This document shows positions 16,073 through 23,813 of a DNA stretch of 35,567 bases, in pieces. Numbering within the stretch: the first letter of the stretch is position 1; each line of letters begins with the position of its first letter. Both the position numbers and the translations under genes were made by a program. The stretch covers positions 1 to 35,567 of the forward strand of contig CANGJO010000002.1 of assembly GCA_947454285.1 (NCBI GenBank). The letters are read 5' to 3'. The notes beneath the pieces were generated by a model. The model was not told the DNA's origin. It worked only from the letters and a program-made list of their open reading frames with translations, and searched no databases. This DNA is from Microbacteriaceae bacterium (GTDB lineage: Bacteria; Actinomycetota; Actinomycetes; Actinomycetales; Microbacteriaceae).

Positions 16073-17716
16073 TTAGGCCTCAACAGCCTTCACCTCTGCT
16101 GCCTCAACGGCATCGTGGTCACCGTGGTGGTGCGCTGCGTCGATTTCAGTCTGAGTCACCGGTGCAATGCGGTCTTCGAAGTAGAAGCGAGATAGGCCTG
16201 CACGTAGGCGCGCACGAAGAGTAATCTTTCCAGCTGCGTTTGGTCGGGCAAGGGTTGGCTGGTAGTCCTTGAAGTCAACCAACTTCCACTGCTCGAACTC
16301 ATCAAGCGGCTCGTGAACCTCAATGTACTCACCGTGCGGTAGACGAACGATACGTCCTGACTCACGACCGTGCAGTGCGATCTCGCGATCCTTGCGCTGT
16401 AGCGATAGACAGGTGCGCTTGGCAATGATGTAAGCGGCGATTGGAGCCACAAACAACAGAATCTGCATTGAAGTTAGAACCTGGTTCAACGACATCTTGA
16501 AGTTTGTCGCGATCAAGTCGGTACCCGCACCGGCCCAAAGGACTGCGTAGAAGGTCACACCTGCTGCACCAATTGCAGTGCGGGTTGGTGCGTTGCGTGG
16601 ACGGTCAAGAACGTGGTGTTCACGCTTGTCGCCGGTAACCCAAGCTTCAATGAATGGGTACGCAGCTACTACAACTAGGAAGCCAACTCCAACAATCATT
16701 GGCAACAAGATGTTCCATGCCCAAGTTACTCCACCAACGTGAACCTCTAGGTGGCTAGGCGCAAGACGAAGAGCACCATCAAGCCAACCGATGTACCAGT
16801 CAGGCTGTGTACCCGCAGAAACAGGCGATGGGTCGTAGCCACCGTAGTTCCAAACCGGGTTGATAGTGAAAGTTGCGGCGATCAACATGATCACACCGAA
16901 CACGATGAAGAAGAATCCACCAGCCTTAGCAACGTATACAGGCATCAGTGGGTAACCAACAACGTTGGAATCCTTGCGACCCGGACCTGAGTAGTGGGTG
17001 TGCTTGTGAATTACCACCATGAACAAGTGGATCACGATGAAAACAAGAATCAACGCCGGAACTAGAAGAATGTGCAGACCATAAAGTCGAGCAACGATTG
17101 CTTCGCCAGGGAACTCGCCACCGAAAAGCAGTGACGAAGTGTAAGCACCGATAACCGGAATGCCCTTGATCATTCCATCGATGATGCGAAGACCGTTTCC
17201 TGATAGCAAGTCATCAGGTAGTGAGTAACCGGTGAAACCACCAGCCATACCCAAAACGAATAGCACGAAACCAACTACCCAGTTAATTTCGCGAGGCTTG
17301 CGGAACGCACCGGTGAAGAAAACGCGAAGCATGTGTAGACCGGCAGCAGCTACGAATAGCAACGCTGACCAGTGGTGAACCTGACGCATCAAAAGACCAC
17401 CGCGAACTTCGAATGAGATATCCAAAGTTGATGCGTATGCGATTGACATCTCTGCGCCCTTTAGTGGACCGTAAACACCGTTGTAGATGACAGGTTCCAT
17501 TGAAGGCTGGAAGAAGAAGGTCAGGAAAGTTCCAGAAAGAAGAAGAACCAGGAAGCTGTAAAGAGCAACTTCACCAAGCATGAATGACCAGTGGTCAGGG
17601 AATACTTTGCGGCCAAACTCCTTCAGGATGCCAGCTACTCCAACGCGTTCGTCAAGGTAGTTAGCGGTTCCGGCTAGGAAGCCACCCTTCTTTGGTGCTG
17701 CAACGGCATTACTCAT
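16073..17716 (-). CDS. qcrB: Cytochrome bc1 (bcc) complex, cytochrome b subunit
   Basis: A 547-residue menaquinol-oxidising cytochrome b. The heme b ligands are the paired histidines in RQVHHWSALLFVAAAGLHMLR and in LHILLVPALILVFIVIHLF. GGFTGYSLPDDLLS is the Qo-site region. At least eight transmembrane helices are present, followed by the long hydrophilic C-terminal extension typical of actinobacteria, ending in a His/Glu-rich tail. It starts only two bases after the qcrA stop and ends at an intrinsic terminator. It is the last gene of ctaE-qcrC-qcrA-qcrB. Confidence 0.97.
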   Translation of the reverse strand: MSNAVAAPKKGGFLAGTANYLDERVGVAGILKEFGRKVFPDHWSFMLGEVALYSFLVLLLSGTFLTFFFQPSMEPVIYNGVYGPLKGAEMSIAYASTLDISFEVRGGLLMRQVHHWSALLFVAAAGLHMLRVFFTGAFRKPREINWVVGFVLFVLGMAGGFTGYSLPDDLLSGNGLRIIDGMIKGIPVIGAYTSSLLFGGEFPGEAIVARLYGLHILLVPALILVFIVIHLFMVVIHKHTHYSGPGRKDSNVVGYPLMPVYVAKAGGFFFIVFGVIMLIAATFTINPVWNYGGYDPSPVSAGTQPDWYIGWLDGALRLAPSHLEVHVGGVTWAWNILLPMIVGVGFLVVVAAYPFIEAWVTGDKREHHVLDRPRNAPTRTAIGAAGVTFYAVLWAGAGTDLIATNFKMSLNQVLTSMQILLFVAPIAAYIIAKRTCLSLQRKDREIALHGRESGRIVRLPHGEYIEVHEPLDEFEQWKLVDFKDYQPTLARPNAAGKITLRARLRAGLSRFYFEDRIAPVTQTEIDAAHHHGDHDAVEAAEVKAVEA

Positions 17717-17718
17717 TT

Positions 17719-18759
17719 TTAACGCTCCCAGAAGCTAGGGCCAACAGGTTCAGTGAAATCGCTTTGTGCAATTAGGTACCCCTCTGCGTCAACTGTGATT
17801 GGCAGCTGTGGCAGTGGGCGAGATGCAGGGCCAAAAATAACCTTGCAAGCATCGGTCACGTCAAAGGTTGACTGGTGACATGGGCAAAGCAGGTGGTGTG
17901 TCTGCTGCTCGTAAAGAGCAACCGGGCAACCAACGTGAGTACAAATCTTTGAGTAAGCAACGATGCCGTCGTATGACCAGCTCTTGCGCTCATCCGATTC
18001 TTTTAGATCGGCTGGATCAAGGCGAACCAAAAGAACCGCAGCCTTAGCTTTTTCTTCAAGCTTGCCGTGCTCTAGTTCACTTAGACCCTCAGGAATTACG
18101 TGGAACACAGAACCAAGAGTCACATCCGAAGCCTTGATTGGGGTACCGGTTGGGTCTTTAGCAAGACGGGTACCCTTCTTCCACATGGTGTGGCGAAGAG
18201 TGTCACCCGGGTTTGGTCCGAGGTCACCAAAAATCATGATTGCTGGAAGCGGGAACAAAGCCAGCGCACCGTATAGCGAACGGCGAATCAACTTGCGGCG
18301 GCTAAAACCTGATTCTGAATCTGCAAGCTTGATGATCTCAACAGCGCGAGCGCGAACTTCTTCTGAACCGCGAGTCTGGTGACGTTCTTCTGAAACTTCA
18401 GCATCCGGCATCAAGGTCTTTGCCCAGTGGACTGCACCGATTCCAATACCAAACAAACCTAGGGTGATTCCAAGACCTAGTAGGAGAGTGTTGTTGCGAA
18501 CGGTGCCAAGTGCCTCGGTGATTGGGAAGGCAAAGTAGGCGTAAACCGCAAATGCGCTGCCGGCGATAGACACCAGGAACAATGCAGCAACCTGACGAGC
18601 GGCTGCCTTTTCGTGCTTGACGCTCTTATCGGTCATGCGAGTACGGTGTGGCTCTAGACCCGGGTCTCGCACAGCGTCTGGAGCAATAACGGCTAGGCCG
18701 CCTTCGTACTCGTGCTCTGCGTTGTGTGAACCGGACTTCGCCAGCTTCTTTTCGCTCAC
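17719..18759 (-). CDS. qcrA: Rieske iron-sulfur subunit of the bcc complex
   Basis: A 346-residue protein with three transmembrane segments (about 55-80, 90-112 and 162-182), the actinobacterial pattern. The [2Fe-2S] ligands are C273 and H275 (CTHVGC) and C292 and H295 (CPCHQS), with C278 and C294 forming the stabilising disulfide. The twin-arginine-like RRKLIRRSLYGALALF before the third helix fits Tat-dependent insertion of that segment, known for actinobacterial Rieske proteins; tatA and tatC are in this window. The cluster may be supplied through carriers such as ErpA. Confidence 0.96.
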   Translation of the reverse strand: MSEKKLAKSGSHNAEHEYEGGLAVIAPDAVRDPGLEPHRTRMTDKSVKHEKAAARQVAALFLVSIAGSAFAVYAYFAFPITEALGTVRNNTLLLGLGITLGLFGIGIGAVHWAKTLMPDAEVSEERHQTRGSEEVRARAVEIIKLADSESGFSRRKLIRRSLYGALALFPLPAIMIFGDLGPNPGDTLRHTMWKKGTRLAKDPTGTPIKASDVTLGSVFHVIPEGLSELEHGKLEEKAKAAVLLVRLDPADLKESDERKSWSYDGIVAYSKICTHVGCPVALYEQQTHHLLCPCHQSTFDVTDACKVIFGPASRPLPQLPITVDAEGYLIAQSDFTEPVGPSFWER

Positions 18760-18798
18760 TCTAAATTGCTCCCTTGTAGAAACTTCGTTGTTATAGCT

Positions 18799-19587
18799 TT
18801 AGTTTGACTTGGCGCCAAGCCAGATGGTGATTGCAATGATGAAGCCGAGAATGAAAATCCAGGTGAATAGTCCCTCAACAACAGGGCCTAGGTTCGCTAG
18901 TTCATAACCACCGGCAGAAGGGTTTTCTTCCACAAACTTTAGGTAAGTGATGATGTCTTTCTTGTCCTTAGGGGTCAAGTTGGCATCGTTGAAAACAGGC
19001 ATGTTTTGTGGTCCGGTCAACATTGCCTCGTAAACGTGATCCGCAGGAACACCCTTGAGTGCGGGTGCGTACTTACCCTCAGTCAAAGCACCACCGGCGC
19101 CAACCGCGTTGTGACACATTGCACAGTTGATTCGGAACAGTTCGCCACCGCGAGTTGCGTCACCGTTTGCAGCAATCATTTCCTCAGTAGGAACATCAGG
19201 GCCGTTGCCAAGAGTAGTTGCGTAAGCAACAAGCGCATCGATCTGCTCATCGGTGAACTGCTTCTTCTTAACCTGAAGCTGCGGACCTGAAGCCTGACCA
19301 GGCATGCGACCTGAGTCAACCTGGAATTCAACAGCGGCACCACCAACACCGATAAGGCTTGGTGCTGCCTTGGTGCCCTCGGCATTTTTACCGTGACAGC
19401 TTGCACAGTTAGCTAGGAAAAGTTTGCGACCCTCGCTGATCTGGTCTGCGCTGGCAACTGCCGATACAGGCTTAACTGCCTCAACTGCTGCGGTTGCCGC
19501 CGCGTAGCCACCACCGGTAAGTGCAAGTCCGGCTGCCATCACGATAACGGCGGCTAGTGGACTACGACGATTTTTCTTGAATGCCAT
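18799..19587 (-). CDS. qcrC: Diheme cytochrome c subunit of the bcc complex
   Basis: A 262-residue membrane-anchored protein with two heme c sites: CASCH (C61, C64, H65) and CAMCH (C155, C158, H159). It has an N-terminal hydrophobic segment (about 10-36) and a C-terminal transmembrane helix (about 236-258). The fused diheme cytochrome replaces soluble cytochrome c and passes electrons directly from QcrA to CuA of CtaC, the mark of the actinobacterial supercomplex. It lies between ctaE and qcrA. Confidence 0.97.
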   Translation of the reverse strand: MAFKKNRRSPLAAVIVMAAGLALTGGGYAAATAAVEAVKPVSAVASADQISEGRKLFLANCASCHGKNAEGTKAAPSLIGVGGAAVEFQVDSGRMPGQASGPQLQVKKKQFTDEQIDALVAYATTLGNGPDVPTEEMIAANGDATRGGELFRINCAMCHNAVGAGGALTEGKYAPALKGVPADHVYEAMLTGPQNMPVFNDANLTPKDKKDIITYLKFVEENPSAGGYELANLGPVVEGLFTWIFILGFIIAITIWLGAKSN

Positions 19588-19617
19588 TTTTGGTCTTTCA
19601 GCTTTGTTTGAAAACTC

Positions 19618-20229
19618 TTATTTAAGGACGTAAACGATGAGGAACAGGCCGATCCAAACCACGTCTACGAAGTGCCAGTAGTAAGAAACCACAATTGCGC
19701 TGGTTGCCTCGTAGTGGCCGTACTTCTTAGCTGCAAAGGTGCGGCCAATCACGAACAAGAATGCGATCAAACCACCGGTCACGTGCAATGCGTGAAATCC
19801 TGTGGTGATGTAGAAGGCTGAGCCGTAAGCATTTGAGTTCAGGGCAACGCCTTCGGAAATAAGGGTTGCGTACTCCCAGCACTGGCCGGCAACGAAGATT
19901 GCTCCAAGCAGGTAGCTAAGGAAGAACCACTCAACAACGCCCCACTTAACAGGCGACAGGCCGGTTGCGCGTGGCTGAAGACGCTCGGCGGCAAACACAC
20001 CAAACTGAGCGGTGAACGATGATGAGACCAGAATCAGGGTGTTCACCAAGGCAAATGGCACATTCAGAATTGTGGTGTCGTTGGCCCAAATTTCAGGGGA
20101 GTTGGCTCGAAGGCTAAAGTACATAGCGAACAGACCGGCAAAGAACATCACCTCACTACCAAGCCAAACGATAGTTCCAACCGAGGTTGAACTAGGGCGG
20201 TTAATGACAGGTGCGCTAATGGTCGTCAT
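19618..20229 (-). CDS. ctaE: Cytochrome c oxidase subunit III
   Basis: A 203-residue subunit with five transmembrane helices, including GTIVWLGSEVMFFAGLFAMYF and TTGFHALHVTGGLIAFLFV, and the C-terminal SYYWHFVDVVWIGLFLIVY, all family signatures. It stabilises the oxidase and has no redox centre. It is first in the minus-strand operon, 30 bases before qcrC. It is separated from ctaCDF, which lies on the other strand beyond qcrB. A TAGGAT element seven bases before the ATG suggests a leaderless transcript. Confidence 0.96.
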   Translation of the reverse strand: MTTISAPVINRPSSTSVGTIVWLGSEVMFFAGLFAMYFSLRANSPEIWANDTTILNVPFALVNTLILVSSSFTAQFGVFAAERLQPRATGLSPVKWGVVEWFFLSYLLGAIFVAGQCWEYATLISEGVALNSNAYGSAFYITTGFHALHVTGGLIAFLFVIGRTFAAKKYGHYEATSAIVVSYYWHFVDVVWIGLFLIVYVLK

Positions 20230-20236
20230 AACTTCA

Positions 20237-20242
20237 ATCCTA
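20237..20242 (-). promoter_or_regulatory. Candidate -10 element for the ctaE-qcrCAB operon
   Basis: On the minus strand TAGGAT is followed by seven bases and then the ctaE ATG at 20229. The hexamer is identical to the ctaC -10 candidate. No Shine-Dalgarno is present, consistent with a leaderless start. Confidence 0.5.
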
Positions 20243-20344
20243 ACCCCGCCGTCCCAGTAAATCCGCCCATTTTGGCGCGTCAGGCGATGGTTTTTTAATG
20301 ATTTTTCCTAATCCTTATAACGCTGCACTGCATAGTTTCGCCGA

Positions 20345-20350
20345 TAAACT
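20345..20350 (+). promoter_or_regulatory. Candidate -10 element for trpD
   Basis: TAAACT is followed by seven bases and then the ATG at 20358. This favours 20358 over the in-frame ATG at 20298, which would place the element inside the coding region. Confidence 0.45.
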
Positions 20351-20357
20351 TTGGCCT

Positions 20358-21428
20358 ATGACTCAGTCGATTACCTGGCCGCAAATTCTCGGCAAATTAA
20401 TTGCCGACACCGATTTGAATCGGGCGGAAGCGGCCTGGGCACTCGACCAAATTATGTCTGGGAGCACCGAGCCGGGATTAGTGGAGACCTTTTTGATCAC
20501 CCTGCGTCACAAAGGTGAGAGCGTCGATGAGCTATCGGGGTTGGTCGACGCCATGTTGAGCAACGCCTTGAAACTAGACACCGGCTCCGACGCGGTAGAC
20601 ATCGTGGGCACCGGCGGCGACTTGCTGGGAACCGTGAACATCTCGAGCATGGCCTCAATCGTGACCGCCGCAGCCGGAGTGCCGGTTTTGAAGCACGGTA
20701 GCCGTTCGGCGTCTGGCAAGACCGGTTCATCCGAGATGCTGGAGTCGCTGGGGATTCGCTTGGATCTGACCCCAAGTCAGGTGTCAGAAGTGTTCAAGAC
20801 AGCGGGAATTAGTTTCTTTTTTGCCCAGGTATTTCACCCGGCAATGCGCTTCGTGGGGCCAATTCGCAAGCTTTTGGCCGTACCAACCACATTCAACTTC
20901 CTTGGCCCGCTGGCCAATCCGGCCCAGCCAATCGCAACCTCACTGGGCGTGGCTAATCGCTCTATCGCGCCGCTGATGGCCCAAGAATTGGCGGCTCGCG
21001 GCCGCAGCGCCCTGGTTTTCCGCGGAAATGACGGACTTGACGAGCTGTCGACCACCTCAAATAACGAAATTTGGCAGGTTTCAGGGGGAGTGGTCTCCCA
21101 GACTGAGCTAAATCCGGTGAAATTGGGCCTAAATCGCGCCGAAACCGCAGACCTGATTGGCGGCGATGCCGAATTCAATGCCCAGGTGGCCAGGAACCTA
21201 TTTGCCAGAAAGACAAGCGGAAACCTGGGAGCGGTGCGAGACATCGTTTTGTTGAACGCCGCCGGTGGAGTTGTCAGTTACCAAATGGCCAAGGATTCAT
21301 CCAAAGCTGACGTTGATTTGAACATCAGATTCCAGGAGGCGTTGCAATTGGTGACGGCCGCCCTGGAAAGTGGAGCGGCAGAAGTGAAGCTGGCTGAATG
21401 GATCACAGCGGCCTCGCAAGCCAAATAA
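20358..21428 (+). CDS. trpD: Anthranilate phosphoribosyltransferase
   Basis: A 356-residue enzyme joining anthranilate to PRPP in tryptophan synthesis. The PRPP-binding GTGGD loop is at 84-88, followed by TVNISSMAS (92-100), KHGSRSASGKTGSSEMLESLG, and the AMRFVGPIRKLLAVPTTFNFLGPLANP stretch of the catalytic domain. An in-frame ATG at 20298 would add 20 residues (376 in total); I prefer 20358 because family members begin near TWPQILGKL and a TAAACT element lies seven bases upstream. No other trp gene is adjacent. Its GC looks a little above that of the neighbouring ctaE. Confidence 0.94.
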   Translation: MTQSITWPQILGKLIADTDLNRAEAAWALDQIMSGSTEPGLVETFLITLRHKGESVDELSGLVDAMLSNALKLDTGSDAVDIVGTGGDLLGTVNISSMASIVTAAAGVPVLKHGSRSASGKTGSSEMLESLGIRLDLTPSQVSEVFKTAGISFFFAQVFHPAMRFVGPIRKLLAVPTTFNFLGPLANPAQPIATSLGVANRSIAPLMAQELAARGRSALVFRGNDGLDELSTTSNNEIWQVSGGVVSQTELNPVKLGLNRAETADLIGGDAEFNAQVARNLFARKTSGNLGAVRDIVLLNAAGGVVSYQMAKDSSKADVDLNIRFQEALQLVTAALESGAAEVKLAEWITAASQAK

Positions 21429-21485
21429 GCAATATTGGCCAAATAAACACTACTTGACATAATGTTCATTATCGGCGATAGGGAT

Positions 21486-21950
21486 TCATTCCAGCAGGTG
21501 GCTGGTAAGGAAATCAACCAGACCTGGCGGACTCACCGACTCACCAGAATCCTTTAGCTCGCTCAGGCTCCACCATCGGTGTTCTAAAACATCACGGTGC
21601 TCGTCGTCAGTCCAGCCAGACGCATCCAGCTCAAATTCATCAACTTGCAACAGATAAAAATGATCTACGAACGTGTGGTGATTCACACCGTCGCCCCAGT
21701 CCCAGCGACCCTCAGTTATCCAGACGACTTCACCCAATTCCTGGGCGTTTGTGACAATCCCGGTTTCTTCGGCCAATTCACGCATGGCTGCCGCTAAAAC
21801 CGTTTCACCTGCATCGATTCCGCCGCCTGGAGTGATCCAGCGCGGTGGCAGGCCAACCTCAGGGTCAAAGTGTGTTTTTAGCAGGAAAATCTGGCCATCT
21901 GGTTTACATAATATGACTCTGGCGGTCTCACGATGCTGGCCCGGCTGCAT
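21486..21950 (-). CDS. NUDIX hydrolase
   Basis: A 154-residue pyrophosphohydrolase. The Nudix box is perfect at 43-65: G43, E49, R57-E58, E61-E62, G64, with GGGIDAGET and RELAEETGI visible. Members hydrolyse nucleoside diphosphates linked to other groups; the tryptophan-rich region (WITEGRWDWGDG, EHRWWSLSEL) resembles ADP-sugar or 8-oxo-dGTP type enzymes, but the substrate cannot be decided. I start at the ATG at 21950, two bases after the stop of the YitT-like gene, rather than the longer frame to 22070, which would overlap that gene. The two are probably one operon. Confidence 0.88.
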   Translation of the reverse strand: MQPGQHRETARVILCKPDGQIFLLKTHFDPEVGLPPRWITPGGGIDAGETVLAAAMRELAEETGIVTNAQELGEVVWITEGRWDWGDGVNHHTFVDHFYLLQVDEFELDASGWTDDEHRDVLEHRWWSLSELKDSGESVSPPGLVDFLTSHLLE

Positions 21951-21952
21951 GG

Positions 21953-22561
21953 CTACTGAAGCTTCTTTTTCTCGTCGTATTTGAAGATTTTCAGCGACCA
22001 CTGCATCAAAACACCGATGCAGACGGCGAATATCAGGGTTCCCTCGCGCACCTGCCCGCCCATCAGCCAACCGATGATCAAAACCAGAACCTCATACATT
22101 GTTCGGATTTGCCACAGCGGCCAACCAAGTAGTTTTTGGGTGCCGATCATCAGGCCATCTCGTGGCCCAGAGCCCAGATAAGACGTGATGTAAATACCTG
22201 TGGCTGTAGCCACAATCACCATTCCCAACAGGAACATGCCCAGGTTTGCCCAGTAGCTGTCGAATTTTGGAATGTGCGGGATAAATACGTCTGACCAGAG
22301 TCCAATCAAGATTGCGTTCAGAATGCTGCCGATGCCTGGTTTTACCTTCAGTGGAATCCAAGCGAGTAGAACCAGTGCGCTAACGATCACGCTAGCAATG
22401 CCGTAGGTAATCCCCAACTGAATTGAGATTCCCTTGGCAAATACGTCCCACGGTGGCAAACCAATTTGCGCCTCGACGATCATGGCCAGGCCAAGTCCAT
22501 AGAACATTAGACCGATGTTAAGCCGGGTAAGTCTTCGAACGGACTTAAAATCAAAGCGCAT
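21953..22561 (-). CDS. YitT/YczE family integral membrane protein
   Basis: A 202-residue protein with about five hydrophobic segments, matching the YczE/YitT group (COG2364-like): LNIGLMFYGLGLAMIVEAQIGLPPWDVFAKGIS near the N-terminus, then a motif with GIYITSYLGSGPRDGLMIG (about 122-140). Transport is often assumed, but no substrate is known. It ends in a short basic tail and is followed by the NUDIX gene at two bases. A TAGGCT element lies six bases upstream of its ATG. Confidence 0.85.
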   Translation of the reverse strand: MRFDFKSVRRLTRLNIGLMFYGLGLAMIVEAQIGLPPWDVFAKGISIQLGITYGIASVIVSALVLLAWIPLKVKPGIGSILNAILIGLWSDVFIPHIPKFDSYWANLGMFLLGMVIVATATGIYITSYLGSGPRDGLMIGTQKLLGWPLWQIRTMYEVLVLIIGWLMGGQVREGTLIFAVCIGVLMQWSLKIFKYDEKKKLQ

Positions 22562-22567
22562 TGCTAA

Positions 22568-22577
22568 AGCCTAGCCT
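22568..22577. promoter_or_regulatory. Overlapping divergent -10 candidates (YitT-like gene and GDPD gene)
   Basis: AGCCTAGCCT holds TAGGCT on the minus strand (22568-22573, six bases before the YitT-like ATG) and TAGCCT on the plus strand (22572-22577, 21 bases before the GDPD ATG). The two elements share two base pairs, so RNA polymerase could not occupy both at once. Confidence 0.4.
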
Positions 22578-22598
22578 TGCCTTTGACTTGAGGATTGA

Positions 22599-23333
22599 AT
22601 GAACAACTTTCAGGTGTTAGCTCACCGTGGTTTGGTTTCGGAATTCGTTCCCGAGAACACACTTAAAGCATTTGCCGACGCCCTGCACGCTGGTGCCGAT
22701 GTGATCGAAACCGATATTCAGTGCACCAAAGATGGCGTTCCAATAATTTTTCACGATGACGACTTGATTCGCCTCGCCGGCATCCCAAAGAAGATTTCTG
22801 AATCTACTTGGAAGGAAATTTCGGTGATCGACATAGGCTTCGGCAAAAGAATCCCAAGCCTTGAGAAAGCCCTAGCGGACTTCCCCACCGCCAGATTCAA
22901 TCTAGACATAAAAACCAAAATGGCCGAAGCGCCGGTTGCCGAGGTTGTAAATCGTCTGCAGGCACAGAGACGCGTGTTGATTTCAAGTTTCAATGACCTT
23001 CGAAGCAAACGTACTTGCAATTTGGTTAAAGGTGGCGTGCGAACCTCAGCTGGCAGTTGGCGCGTGCTTGGGCTATGGCTAAGTTCTGCTCTTGGAGCCA
23101 CTCCCCTCTTTTCGCTTCTCAGTCACGGCGTTGATGCTTTGCAAATCCCTGTTTCGAAATTTGGACTCCGGTTTGATTCAAAAAGATTTATTCACAAAGC
23201 TCTGGCCAACAAGCTTGAGGTGCACTTCTGGACCATAAATGATGTTGCGCAGGTGCGAAAGCTGAAAGCACTTGGTGCCACCGGCGTGGTCACCGATAAC
23301 TGCGACATCGTGATTGCGGCCTTGAAAAAATAA
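22599..23333 (+). CDS. Glycerophosphodiester phosphodiesterase
   Basis: A 244-residue GDPD-family TIM-barrel enzyme that splits glycerophosphodiesters to glycerol-3-phosphate and an alcohol. Active-site residues are visible: H9-R10 in LAHRG, E19-N20, E37 and D39 in VIETDIQ, and H52-D53 in FHDDDL. There is no signal peptide, so it is probably cytosolic and recycles lipid head groups. GAGG lies about five bases before the ATG. It is divergent from the YitT-like gene and upstream of rbpA; no conserved functional link is evident. Confidence 0.92.
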   Translation: MNNFQVLAHRGLVSEFVPENTLKAFADALHAGADVIETDIQCTKDGVPIIFHDDDLIRLAGIPKKISESTWKEISVIDIGFGKRIPSLEKALADFPTARFNLDIKTKMAEAPVAEVVNRLQAQRRVLISSFNDLRSKRTCNLVKGGVRTSAGSWRVLGLWLSSALGATPLFSLLSHGVDALQIPVSKFGLRFDSKRFIHKALANKLEVHFWTINDVAQVRKLKALGATGVVTDNCDIVIAALKK

Positions 23334-23377
23334 TTCACGACACTCCCTGTGAGTTTGCCAAAAAGTTTGCAAATGCG

Positions 23378-23403
23378 GGAAGATTGAGCGTTCACGCGGA
23401 GTT
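23378..23403 (+). promoter_or_regulatory. SigR/SigH-like promoter candidate upstream of rbpA
   Basis: GGAAG (23378-23382), then exactly 18 bases, then GTT (23401-23403). This agrees with the GGAAT-N18-GTT pattern of disulfide-stress sigma factors (SigR in Streptomyces, SigH in mycobacteria), with one mismatch. A start about six bases downstream would give a leader of about 40 bases ending in AGGAGG. rbpA is a known SigR target in Streptomyces. No equally good housekeeping promoter is seen. Confidence 0.45.
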
Positions 23404-23450
23404 GTTCCTCGTCTAGCCCCAAAAAGGCGAACCAAACCAGGAGGATCAAC

Positions 23451-23813
23451 ATGGCACAGCAGACAATGCGCGGTATGCGACTTGGAACCCAAAGTCTTGA
23501 AAGCGAACGCGGAGTTAATTACTCGGCACGCGTTACCCACTCTTACCAGTGTGTAAACAATCACGTCTCTGAGATGATTTTTTCTGCCGACGCCGAGATC
23601 CCGCAGACCTGGCAGTGCAAGCACTGCACCGCGCAAGCCGTGCTACTTGAAAATGGCAAGCTGGTAAAGCTTGATGCCTCTGAAGACAAGACACCGCGTT
23701 CTCACTGGGAGATGCTGCTTGAGCGTCGCAGTCGTGAAGAGCTAGAAGAAATTCTGCAGGAACGTTTGGACTACATCCGCGCACGTCGTGCCGGTGGCCA
23801 AGCCGACCTATAA
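23451..23813 (+). CDS. rbpA: RNA polymerase-binding protein RbpA
   Basis: A 120-residue actinobacterial transcription factor that binds the housekeeping sigma factor and RNA polymerase and stabilises open complexes. The N-terminal tail and core are typical: RGMRLGTQSLESERG, YQCVNNH (C34, H38), WQCKHC (C56, C59), then the sigma-interacting RSHWEMLLERRSREELEEILQERLDYIR. A perfect AGGAGG precedes the ATG. The last 43 bases overlap the 3' end of the convergent lnt gene. The rbpA/lnt arrangement parallels the convergent rbpA-ppm1 pair of M. tuberculosis. Confidence 0.97.
   Translation: MAQQTMRGMRLGTQSLESERGVNYSARVTHSYQCVNNHVSEMIFSADAEIPQTWQCKHCTAQAVLLENGKLVKLDASEDKTPRSHWEMLLERRSREELEEILQERLDYIRARRAGGQADL

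Noticed and set aside
21454..21480. Perfect TTGACA in the trpD/NUDIX convergent gap, with the inverted pair ATAATG/CATTAT beside it
   Set aside because: No TANNNT lies at 16-18 bases, it points antisense into the NUDIX gene, and there is no T-run for a terminator. Probably chance.
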